Below, piece by piece: positions 44,262-52,332 of a stretch of 64,000 nt of DNA. The stretch lies in assembly GCA_016719565.1 (NCBI GenBank), contig JADJYU010000008.1, positions 62,001 through 126,000 of the forward strand, written 5' to 3'. The stretch is from Ignavibacteria bacterium. GTDB taxonomy: Bacteria > Bacteroidota > Ignavibacteria > Tepidaquicellales > Tepidaquicellaceae. Under the pieces are notes generated by a model that was not told the DNA's origin, did no database searches, and was given only the letters and a program-made list of their open reading frames with translations. Numbering within the stretch: position 1 is the first letter of the stretch; each line of letters starts with the position of its first letter. Both the position numbers and the translations under genes were made by a program.

Positions 44262-46697
44262 ATGGGTTCATTTTTTATAACTGCGGGATTTATATCAGCT
44301 CTGATTGCGACTCTGGCTTTCTTATTTGTCAGCAGGGGTAATGAAAAACTGATAAGACCTGCCAGAATATTTTTTCATGCAGCTGTAGTATTTACTTTAT
44401 CTTCATCCGCATTTTTGTTATATCTGATAATCACACATCAGTTTCAGTACACTTACGTCTGGAATTACAGTTCTACAGACCTTCCTTTAAATCTGCTTAT
44501 CTCTACATTTTATGCAGGTCAGGAAGGCAGTTTTCATCTCTGGGCTTTTATGACAGCTGTACTTGGAATTTTCCTTCATGCATTTTTGATAAAAAGGGAT
44601 TCTGATAAGGCGAACAGCGGTCATACTTCAAATGACACTTACGAGCCGTTAGTCATGTTTAATTATTCCCTTATACTTACTTTTTTATTATTCATAATGA
44701 TAATAAAGTCACCGTATATGATGGTTTGGGAATCATTTCCTAAAGATGTGGAAGCAGGATTTGTACCTCAGGACGGAAGGGGATTAAATCCGTTACTGCA
44801 GAATTTTTGGATGACTATACATCCTCCTATACTATTTACAGGGTTTGCTTCACTTGCAATTCCTTTTGCTTTTGCAATGGCGGCATTATTTAAAAACCGA
44901 TATGACAGATGGATGAAACTCGCGCTGCCATGGACATTATTTTCCGGAATGGTATTAGGTGTTGGAATAATGTTAGGCGGATTCTGGGCTTACGGAGTAC
45001 TTGGATGGGGCGGATACTGGGGATGGGATCCGGTAGAGAATTCTTCGCTTGTTCCATGGATAGTAATCGTAGCTGCAATACATACAATGGTAGGTGAAGA
45101 AAAAACCGGCAAATATAAAAAGACAAGTTTACTTTTATGCATACTTGGATTTGTATTTATGCTTTATTCAACATTCCTGACGAGAAGCGGATTACTTGGT
45201 GACGCTTCTGTTCACTCTTTTGTAGATCCGGGACAGGAAGTATATTTATTTCTGATCGTATTTTTATCTTTATTCGGCGGAGGCGGAATAGCCATGATCT
45301 TATTCAGACTTAAGAGTTTGAAATCGCTTGAAACAAATGCCGGAATTAAACTCTCAAGAGAGTCAGCATTGATTATCGGAGCAATTACATTATGCGCATC
45401 TGCTTTAATAATTTTAGTAGGAACGAGCTGGCCGATTTTTACCAAAGCAACTATAGATCCCGCTTTTTATAATAAAATGAATCTTCCTCTTGCAATTCTC
45501 ATTGCAGTAATAAACGGGATAAGCATTTTACTTGCATGGAAGCACACAGATGATAAAAGATTTTTTAAATCACTTTATCTTCCGGTAATACTTTCCGTTG
45601 TTTTCACATCACTACTTGTAATACTTGGAGTAGATGATATATTAATAGCGGTATTTGCGGCAGCTTCTTTATTTGCTTTTTTCATTAATCTGAATATCAT
45701 TTTTAAAATTTTAAACAAGAGTACAGTTAAAGCCGGTCCATATATCGCGCATCTGGGGATTATGATACTCTTCCTTGGTATTATCGGTTCATCGAAATAT
45801 TCTCAGGAAGAAAATGTAACCCTGCCGATTGGGGAGACCAAAGAAGCTCTTGGATACAGTCTAACATATAAAGGTGCAAGTCTGATCCCTGAAACTCATG
45901 ACAAGTATCATTTCAATGTAATAGTAGAAAAAGACGGCAAAGGATATTTGCTTCAGCCGATAATGTATTACAGTGATTACTCGGAAGGGATTATGAAAAA
46001 TCCGGACATTGCCAATCTTGTGACAAAAGATATTTATCTTGAACCAATTTCTCTTGAAACTCCTCAGCCTTTTACTGAGCAGGATGTTGTTAATATTCCA
46101 AAAGGCTCTGAAAAAGTTATCAAAGATGTAACAGTAAAATTCCTTGATTTCGATCAGTCAAAATTCAATCAGGAATCTATGATGAAAGGGGAAGAAAATA
46201 TACTAGGGGCAAAACTTGAAGTAACTGTTAACGGAAAGAAAGAGGAATTATTGGTGGAGCAGTATTATTCAGGAGGACAGACACAGAACATTCCTGTCAA
46301 ACTTGAATCGAATCCCGATTTAACTTTTTATCTGACAAATATTGCAATTACAGGTGAATCCTCTGTTGACATTGCAGTTACAGACGGTCATCAGCATACT
46401 AATATTGCTTCTGAAACATTAATACTTACAGCAAGCATAAAACCGTTTATTAACTTAGTCTGGGGCGGTACAATAATAATGGCATTAGGATTTTTTGCAT
46501 CACTGATAAGCCGTCACAGAAAGTTCAATACAAATGCTAAGAAAATTTCCGGTGACACAAAGCAACATTCTTCCAGCGGAAATGGACACGATAATGGACA
46601 TGGAAATGGTCACGATAATGGACATAGCAATGGTCACAATAATAACTCAAATAATAATAACGTACCTAAGAAAACCCGAACAGAACATCATAATTAA
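44262..46697 (+). CDS. ccmF: Cytochrome c heme lyase CcmF with His-rich tail
   Basis: 811 residues. About 14-15 membrane helices with the WWD heme-handling motif GWGGYWGWDPVENSSLVPW at about residue 250 and conserved periplasmic residues (MTIHPPILFTGF). CcmF transfers heme from CcmE to the CxxCH sites of apocytochromes on the outer face of the inner membrane. The periplasmic domain after about residue 530 is large (EENVTLPIGETKEALGYSL). The C-terminus after the last helix is unusual: five NGHx repeats and an Asn run, probably on the cytoplasmic side. It sits right after ccmE and is followed by a very strong terminator. Its job fits the multiheme cytochrome genes just downstream. Confidence 0.93.
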   Translation: MGSFFITAGFISALIATLAFLFVSRGNEKLIRPARIFFHAAVVFTLSSSAFLLYLIITHQFQYTYVWNYSSTDLPLNLLISTFYAGQEGSFHLWAFMTAVLGIFLHAFLIKRDSDKANSGHTSNDTYEPLVMFNYSLILTFLLFIMIIKSPYMMVWESFPKDVEAGFVPQDGRGLNPLLQNFWMTIHPPILFTGFASLAIPFAFAMAALFKNRYDRWMKLALPWTLFSGMVLGVGIMLGGFWAYGVLGWGGYWGWDPVENSSLVPWIVIVAAIHTMVGEEKTGKYKKTSLLLCILGFVFMLYSTFLTRSGLLGDASVHSFVDPGQEVYLFLIVFLSLFGGGGIAMILFRLKSLKSLETNAGIKLSRESALIIGAITLCASALIILVGTSWPIFTKATIDPAFYNKMNLPLAILIAVINGISILLAWKHTDDKRFFKSLYLPVILSVVFTSLLVILGVDDILIAVFAAASLFAFFINLNIIFKILNKSTVKAGPYIAHLGIMILFLGIIGSSKYSQEENVTLPIGETKEALGYSLTYKGASLIPETHDKYHFNVIVEKDGKGYLLQPIMYYSDYSEGIMKNPDIANLVTKDIYLEPISLETPQPFTEQDVVNIPKGSEKVIKDVTVKFLDFDQSKFNQESMMKGEENILGAKLEVTVNGKKEELLVEQYYSGGQTQNIPVKLESNPDLTFYLTNIAITGESSVDIAVTDGHQHTNIASETLILTASIKPFINLVWGGTIIMALGFFASLISRHRKFNTNAKKISGDTKQHSSSGNGHDNGHGNGHDNGHSNGHNNNSNNNNVPKKTRTEHHN
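46581..46640 (+). repeat. 12-base tandem repeat coding NGHx in ccmF
   Basis: Five in-frame 12-base units encode NGHD, NGHG, NGHD, NGHS and NGHN near the ccmF C-terminus. They match at nearly every base except silent changes, so they arose by duplication. Confidence 0.85.
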
Positions 46698-46721
46698 GCA
46701 TTAAAATTTTTTAAAAGACTT

Positions 46722-46766
46722 ACCGGAATTACAATACTCTACTAATTGTAATTCCGGTTTTTTATT
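46722..46766 (+). terminator. Strong intrinsic terminator after ccmF
   Basis: 14-bp perfect stem (ACCGGAATTACAAT / ATTGTAATTCCGGT, 46722-46735 and 46745-46758), 9-base loop, then a T-rich run on the plus strand. Confidence 0.92.
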
Positions 46767-46799
46767 TTATATTAAATAAATAAATTCAAGAATAGAAAA

Positions 46800-47597
46800 T
46801 TGAAATTAATAATTGCAATAAGTTCATTAATTTATTTCATTTCCGGATTCGGGAGCAGCTGTACGAAAGACAGTGACTTAAATCTGATAAAGGACAGCAC
46901 TGAAAAGATTTTTAAAATACCTGACGGGCTACAAAAACTTGTGGATGCATATCCGGAATTTCTGGATCATGCCGATGAAAATAATCTCCACTGGAAGGAC
47001 GGCACTGTGATGATATATGATGACGGGATCACAGACAAGACTCATGAAGAAATGCTTGACAATCCTGATCTTGAAGACATGATGTCACAGAAGTATGTTA
47101 AAGGCAGAGAATGGAATGTACCTCCGCCGGAGAATTTCGAACCGGGCAGGATCAGATACGAACCCTTTTTTTTAAAAATGTACGGAAATAATTCAAGTGA
47201 AGTAATCGGTAATATAGTTAATATAAAATGGGTGGACGGATCTAATGTAAGTTTCAGCAATGTAAACGGAGCAGCAGATAGTCTGGAAAAAGTTGCTGAA
47301 GAGCTTTCAATGCTTCCCGGTGAGTTTCAGAAATATTTAAAAAACATTGGAGGCACTTTTGTCTGGAGAAATATAGCGGGAACAGACAGGCTCAGTAATC
47401 ATTCATTCGGGACAGCAATAGATATAAACACAAAGTACTCTGATTACTGGAAATGGAATAATAATGTAACTTACATAAACAGGATCCCAATTGAAATTGC
47501 GGAGGTGTTTGAGAAATACGGATTTATCTGGGGCGGGAAGTGGTACCATTATGACACTATGCATTTTGAATTCAGACCGGAATTGACAGCTGACTAA
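46800..47597 (+). CDS. M15 family D,D-carboxypeptidase-like lipoprotein
   Basis: 265 residues from a TTG start. A signal peptide ending in GFGSSC suggests a lipoprotein. The zinc site of M15 peptidases is present: LSNHSFGTAIDIN (His and Asp) and TMHFEFRPEL (HxH-type ending with a Glu nearby). M15 enzymes of the VanY/endolysin group cut peptidoglycan stem peptides. The N-terminal half (about residues 30-120) is unassigned. It is a single gene 100 bases after the ccmF terminator. The TTG start is supported by the signal peptide following it directly. Expected location is the periplasm. Confidence 0.82.
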   Translation: MKLIIAISSLIYFISGFGSSCTKDSDLNLIKDSTEKIFKIPDGLQKLVDAYPEFLDHADENNLHWKDGTVMIYDDGITDKTHEEMLDNPDLEDMMSQKYVKGREWNVPPPENFEPGRIRYEPFFLKMYGNNSSEVIGNIVNIKWVDGSNVSFSNVNGAADSLEKVAEELSMLPGEFQKYLKNIGGTFVWRNIAGTDRLSNHSFGTAIDINTKYSDYWKWNNNVTYINRIPIEIAEVFEKYGFIWGGKWYHYDTMHFEFRPELTAD

Positions 47598-47717
47598 AAT
47601 GAAGAAACAGGAAATTTTATATCTACAGTTATTGCAAAATAAACTAGTTAATAAAGGGAACAGTTCATGTCATTATTCGAATGGTCATCATATTTTTTAG
47701 TTTGAATACCCAAACCA

Positions 47718-48590
47718 CTAATTATAATCCACTACCCCGTTCACATGCTTTAACTTATTTATAATACTACCCGACTGATCTATCACCGAACCATGACACT
47801 GATAACAAACTCCTATTGTATAACTCGGATAATGCGGATGGAAAAAATTTCCATTCGGTATAGGATTCGGATTTCCGGTTACAGGATCGCCGTGACATGA
47901 TCCGCATTTCACGCTGTTTCTGTCTGTCCATACAGGAACCGCTTCGCTGTTTCCGTCCCTGAAATTTCCATGGCAATATGAATTCGAACATGTCGCTGTG
48001 TTTCTGTCCCATACGGGATCAGGAAAAACTCCTCCGCCTTTGAACGTAGTCACGGTCTTTGCAATCGGTCCGAAATTTATCTCAGCTGTACCATCAGGCA
48101 TATCCCCAATGTGATTCGGATCACTGAATCCTCCTGTTAATGTTGTATGACATTCCCCGCATGCTACGGGAGCGGAATATTTTGTAGAATCTATGTGATA
48201 AGTATGAACACCGACTCCGACATATGATATACTTGTTTCTCCATTAAGTGCTTTCGGAGGATGTGATTTTCCCGATACTCCGCCGTGACACAGACGACAG
48301 TTCTGAGGTCCGCCCGATGCAGAATGACATGTAAGACAGCTCGAACCGGAACTCCCGCCGGCATAATCATTTCCGTGACAGCTCTGACATGTTTTAAGAT
48401 TCCACAGCTTATTATCATTTATATACTTACCGTGAAATTCCGGAGAATTCGAATCTGCAAATCCGGGTGGATGCGTCCCGATCTCAGGAGCTGTTACTAA
48501 ATTATCTTCTATCTCACTGCATCCGCTATATACCAGTGCAGTAAATAGAACTATTGTAAAAGACAGATAAAATATTTTTAGCATCTTCAT
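47718..48590 (-). CDS. Seven-heme lipoprotein cytochrome c (CxxxxCH family)
   Basis: 290 residues. Lipobox VYSGC. Heme motifs in order: CQSCH, CLTCH, CRLCH, CGECH, CSNSYCH (CX4CH), CGSCH, CYQCH. The CX4CH...CXXCH pairing with GNFRDG and GDPVTG is the Geobacter-type CxxxxCH/CXXCH domain found in surface or periplasmic cytochromes for metal reduction. It is membrane-anchored by lipid, probably in the outer membrane. It is the last gene of the cytochrome group, 45 bases after the 14-heme cytochrome. Redox partners are inferred only from context. Confidence 0.88.
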   Translation of the reverse strand: MKMLKIFYLSFTIVLFTALVYSGCSEIEDNLVTAPEIGTHPPGFADSNSPEFHGKYINDNKLWNLKTCQSCHGNDYAGGSSGSSCLTCHSASGGPQNCRLCHGGVSGKSHPPKALNGETSISYVGVGVHTYHIDSTKYSAPVACGECHTTLTGGFSDPNHIGDMPDGTAEINFGPIAKTVTTFKGGGVFPDPVWDRNTATCSNSYCHGNFRDGNSEAVPVWTDRNSVKCGSCHGDPVTGNPNPIPNGNFFHPHYPSYTIGVCYQCHGSVIDQSGSIINKLKHVNGVVDYN

Positions 48591-48635
48591 AATTTTGTAT
48601 TTTAATTTCTGTCGGAAAAATATTTCCGTAAACGA

Positions 48636-49892
48636 TTATCTGCTTTCCGTTCCGTGACAATATCCGCAAAATCCTACTCCTGATATTCCGTCCGGTCTGG
48701 CATTCGGGTCATTGTGACATGTATAACAAACCGCACCCTGCGTCTCATGCCATAATCCTTTTTCATCTCTCATGAATCCGCTTTCGTGAGTTTTTGGGTT
48801 CGTTCCTTTTACACCGTCATTATCAAAATGACATCTGACACATACCGGATCACTTCCCTGTACATCATGACATGACTGACAAGATTCCAGATCACGTTTA
48901 GCAAGCTCTGAGTGTAGTCCGCCTCCGGTATTTACGCCAACCGTAGTAAAGTTTGGCTGTGTATGACTCTTCGGCGATATTCCCGTTATAAGATCTCCTT
49001 TATTCTCATGACAGCTTGCGCAAAACTCCACAGGATCGTGACACGTCTTGCATTCAAATGATTTATGCGCGGCGTCAAGTCCGTGAGTGAATTTATAATT
49101 CAATGTATGAGCTGTAGTCAGTTTCTGCAAAGCTTCACGGTCAGTGCGTGTAGCGGTTTCCTTTGTATAATAAGGCGCATAAAAATCTTCACGTGTATTA
49201 TTTCCTGAATATTTTAACGGACTGTGACATGACTGACAGAAGTTATCGCTGTGACACATCATGCAGTTATTTTTTTCGGAACTCTCTCCGGATGATGTGT
49301 GCTGATTTAAAAAGTTGGATCTTAAATGATCCTTCGGCGTCAGATTGGTAAGATTTGTATGGCACGATTCACAGGCATTCGAAGCTTTCTGATTATTATG
49401 ACAGCTGTAACAGCTTTCCATATCCGGCAATACCTGAGAACTCTCTTTTGAAAATTTTACCTTATCAAGATCAGTATGGCAATCCGTACATTGCTTAAGT
49501 TTGGTATGTTCTTTGTGAGAAAAATTTATCTCGGTTACAGTTGCCTTCAGTTTCTTATATACATTGTCATAATGGCAAAGTCCGCATTCATTCTTATCCT
49601 TTACGTCATGACATCCTTCGCAGTTCTTTTTTTTCGGATTAAGATTATCTTTCGATGAAACTGAATTCAAAGCAGATTCATGACAATCCTGGCATTTTAT
49701 TTCCGCATCGACTGTGTGAAGCTTGTGATCAAATTTTATAATCTTACTGTTATCATACTGCTGCTCGGAATTAAATATCCTGCTTATATTTCCTTCACCG
49801 GTTTCTTCCCTTTGCAAATATGCAGTAGTTGAAATAAAAATTATTATTCCGGCTATGAAGATAAGATAAAATCCGGTAAATTTTGTTTTCAT
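48636..49892 (-). CDS. 14-heme cytochrome c
   Basis: 418 residues. An N-terminal signal anchor (FYLIFIAGIIIFISTTAYL) is followed by fourteen CXXCH motifs spread evenly: CQDCH, CEGCH, CGLCH, CTDCH, CYSCH, CESCH, CMMCH, CQSCH, CKTCH, CASCH, CQSCH, CVRCH, CYTCH, CGYCH. Extra His residues such as DHKLHT and SHKEHTKL should act as sixth ligands. It is in the size range of decaheme and larger periplasmic electron carriers. Its neighbour 10 bases upstream is an outer-membrane barrel, so the two could form a porin-cytochrome conduit with the lipoprotein cytochrome downstream. No family name is certain. Confidence 0.88.
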   Translation of the reverse strand: MKTKFTGFYLIFIAGIIIFISTTAYLQREETGEGNISRIFNSEQQYDNSKIIKFDHKLHTVDAEIKCQDCHESALNSVSSKDNLNPKKKNCEGCHDVKDKNECGLCHYDNVYKKLKATVTEINFSHKEHTKLKQCTDCHTDLDKVKFSKESSQVLPDMESCYSCHNNQKASNACESCHTNLTNLTPKDHLRSNFLNQHTSSGESSEKNNCMMCHSDNFCQSCHSPLKYSGNNTREDFYAPYYTKETATRTDREALQKLTTAHTLNYKFTHGLDAAHKSFECKTCHDPVEFCASCHENKGDLITGISPKSHTQPNFTTVGVNTGGGLHSELAKRDLESCQSCHDVQGSDPVCVRCHFDNDGVKGTNPKTHESGFMRDEKGLWHETQGAVCYTCHNDPNARPDGISGVGFCGYCHGTESR

Positions 49893-49902
49893 AATATTGT
49901 AA

Positions 49903-51210
49903 TTAAAATTTTGTGAACAACCAGTAGTTTACACCTATTAAGAATCTCACATCCGTTTTATAAATTCTGTTTGTAATAAATTGTCCCTGCGCATCAAAAC
50001 TCAGCTGCGTGTTCGGTCTGTAAGTAAGTCCCAGCAATCCGCTGAATACATTCTCTTTCTCAGTTGAATATTCTCCCAATCTATAATTTGAGTAATTTAA
50101 TCCAAGGTTCATTGATAAAATATCCGCAAGTTTCCTGTAGTAATATCCGCCTAATCCGTTTGATTCACCGCTGTAACCGGAATAATGTGTATATGAAAGT
50201 CCGTAAGACGGATGACTAAATCCCGCCTGAAGTTTAATTGAGTTTTCATCTGTATAAAATACATCGGATATCTTTCCGTATATGTTTATACCGTTTTTTA
50301 ATGTGTAATCAACTCCCCCTCCGGCTTCCTGATATTCGCTCTGCGCAAAAGTACTGAATATACTGTTGTATCTGATCTGCGGCTGATGATATGAATAAAA
50401 TCCTGTGAATCTGAGATTATCAGTTACAAGTAAATTTGCATTAAAATCTCCTCTGTATAATTTTTCATTATTGATATCGTAATACAGTTTCCCGAAAAAG
50501 TAATGTCTCTTATTATAAGTATAATTCAGATCAATTCCCATTAGCTGATCTTCAGGTGAGTCAGTACTAATAACTTTCTGATAAGGATTAAATAAACTGT
50601 CGTATCTTATTGCGGTATATGGTTCCGGTTTTTTATGCCTGTTAATATAACTTACTGATGCATAAAAATCCCTGATGCCGTAATATGAAAAATTTCCGCC
50701 GTAAATACTGTTCTCACTGAATGGAGCGTATCCGCTGAATTCATAATCCGTTCCCGTTATAGATCCGCCGAATACAGTGAACTGATACTCCTTGTGTTCA
50801 CCTGCCTTAAGCTTCAGATGTAATCCATCCATTGCGCCGGTGCCGACTCCGGAGAATAAATACTGTCTTCCTAATTTCACATCCAGCACATTGAAAAGAT
50901 TCGAACCTTTTATATAGAGATTGTAAAATCTGTAATCAAAACCTTTTCCTATTTTATTCATAAGATCAGCATCAGTCTGTACAAGTGTATTGAAAGACCA
51001 TTTATCTTTTGATGCGTCTATTAAAAGATTCTGATAACTCCTGAGATGTGCTGTTTTACTGTCACTGTTTATACTGTCCGCTCTTTCCCAGCCATAAACC
51101 TGAGTACTGAATCTCATATTTAACGACTGAGCATTAATCGATACAGAACTACTGAACGAAATTACAAAAAATAATAATATTGAAGATTTAAATATATATA
51201 AAGTTTTCAT
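49903..51210 (-). CDS. Outer-membrane beta-barrel protein
   Basis: 435 residues. Signal peptide ending VSINAQ, then repeated amphipathic strands with aromatic girdles (for example FYNLYIKGSNLFNVLDVKLG, HYFFGKLYYDINNEKLYRGD), ending in a terminal phenylalanine (VNYWLFTKF). This is a typical porin-like barrel, perhaps 18-20 strands. It has no heme site. It is cotranscribed with a 14-heme cytochrome, which suggests a role like MtrB/PioB, the sheath through which a cytochrome wire passes, but sequence similarity to those proteins cannot be judged here. A separate role as a plain porin is possible. Confidence 0.72.
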   Translation of the reverse strand: MKTLYIFKSSILLFFVISFSSSVSINAQSLNMRFSTQVYGWERADSINSDSKTAHLRSYQNLLIDASKDKWSFNTLVQTDADLMNKIGKGFDYRFYNLYIKGSNLFNVLDVKLGRQYLFSGVGTGAMDGLHLKLKAGEHKEYQFTVFGGSITGTDYEFSGYAPFSENSIYGGNFSYYGIRDFYASVSYINRHKKPEPYTAIRYDSLFNPYQKVISTDSPEDQLMGIDLNYTYNKRHYFFGKLYYDINNEKLYRGDFNANLLVTDNLRFTGFYSYHQPQIRYNSIFSTFAQSEYQEAGGGVDYTLKNGINIYGKISDVFYTDENSIKLQAGFSHPSYGLSYTHYSGYSGESNGLGGYYYRKLADILSMNLGLNYSNYRLGEYSTEKENVFSGLLGLTYRPNTQLSFDAQGQFITNRIYKTDVRFLIGVNYWLFTKF

Positions 51211-51642
51211 ATTAATATCCTATTCATTTTCTTTTGGAATTGGATGAATAAATATTTCCCAAATTGACTTACAGATTAATTCTTTATATACCGGACTTCC
51301 GGTGTTGTTACTTTGTATTCAGAATTATTCTTTTACATTTTACATATGGAATTTTAAATATCCATTTTCAACTATGTGTTTTGAATCTGTCCAGTTGATT
51401 TACACATTTACATGTTTCGAAAAATTCTCTCACAAAACGGAGCAAGCTACAGCTCCGATATAGCCATATTTTTCCTGTAAACTGTTCTAAGAATTTTTAA
51501 ATTATTACTGCATTAATTTTAATTACAGGAAAAAAATCATTATGCAGTAATTTACATATTTATTGCATTATTTTGCTTCTGCCGGAGCAAAACAGTTTAA
51601 AACGTTATTTTTGTTCACGGGTCTAAAAATTTGCTTTAAATC
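51211..51642. other. 432-base intergenic region in the cytochrome cluster
   Basis: No gene found. It holds a hairpin CGGAGC / GCTCCG at 51438-51457 (possible minus-strand terminator with a weak T run) and an inverted pair ATTACTGCAT (51504-51513) / ATGCAGTAAT (51542-51551), followed by a related TTATTGCATTA at about 51559-51569. These may be regulator sites for the barrel-cytochrome operon. Confidence 0.45.
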
Positions 51643-52215
51643 TTATTCACTTGCCGGTTTCGGATGTTTTATTTTATCCCACATTTCAGCATAATTAAAT
51701 CCTTTGAAAGTCGGACTTTCTGAATTGTGACATCCTGTACAGAAAGCTTCTCCTTCTGAATGTACCTGCAGTCCATTGTCAATTGATTTCTGCTTGTCTT
51801 TCATTATAGAAAGCTTCTTGTATTCCGATCCTGCGCCGTGACATGATTCGCATTGCACTCCCTGTGTAATGTCAAAAGTCTCTTCAAATGCAGATGCATC
51901 CACTGTCTTTCCTGTAGTATGACACTTCAAACATTCAGGTGTCTCGGCAGCCGGAGTTGTAAATCCTTTACCTTCTGCGATCTTGTTTGCTTCGTCGGTC
52001 TGAAGCACCTTGAATGCATTTGCATGTTTTGAACTTTCCCATATCGAAAGCTGACTTCCCTGTGACTCTGTCTTATGACATGCGCCTACACAGGAATTCA
52101 CACCAACATACTTTGGATCACTTCCGATTTCTGAAGGTGGATTTTCTGTCGCCGTAAAAAATATGAATCCGATAAAAATTAAAACCGGCAGAACGTAAAA
52201 CATTTTGGTTTTCAT
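51643..52215 (-). CDS. Tetraheme cytochrome c554-like protein
   Basis: 190 residues. N-terminal signal (VLPVLIFIGFIFFTA). Four heme-type motifs: CVGACH (an unusual CX3CH), CLKCH, CESCH and CTGCH. The layout YVGVNSCVGACHKTESQ, then SIWESSKHANAFKVL, then TPECLKCHTTG and GVQCESCHGAG resembles the cytochrome c554/multiheme family, in which WxxSxHA is a conserved feature. If the first site binds heme it does so through a non-standard motif. It is probably a soluble periplasmic carrier. About 115 bases separate it from the 18-heme gene upstream, and 430 bases from the barrel gene downstream. Confidence 0.85.
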   Translation of the reverse strand: MKTKMFYVLPVLIFIGFIFFTATENPPSEIGSDPKYVGVNSCVGACHKTESQGSQLSIWESSKHANAFKVLQTDEANKIAEGKGFTTPAAETPECLKCHTTGKTVDASAFEETFDITQGVQCESCHGAGSEYKKLSIMKDKQKSIDNGLQVHSEGEAFCTGCHNSESPTFKGFNYAEMWDKIKHPKPASE

Positions 52216-52332
52216 TACGATTGTCTCCTGTTTCTGATTTAGTTTATTAAATAGATATATACAATATCGTTATATAATCCGTTACTTAATACTTATAAGT
52301 GTATATTTCATCACAAATAATTGCCCCCGTTG

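Noticed and set aside
51643..52215. Nitrite reductase NrfA or hydroxylamine oxidoreductase
   Set aside because: No CXXCK site, only four heme motifs and too short; a c554-like carrier fits better.
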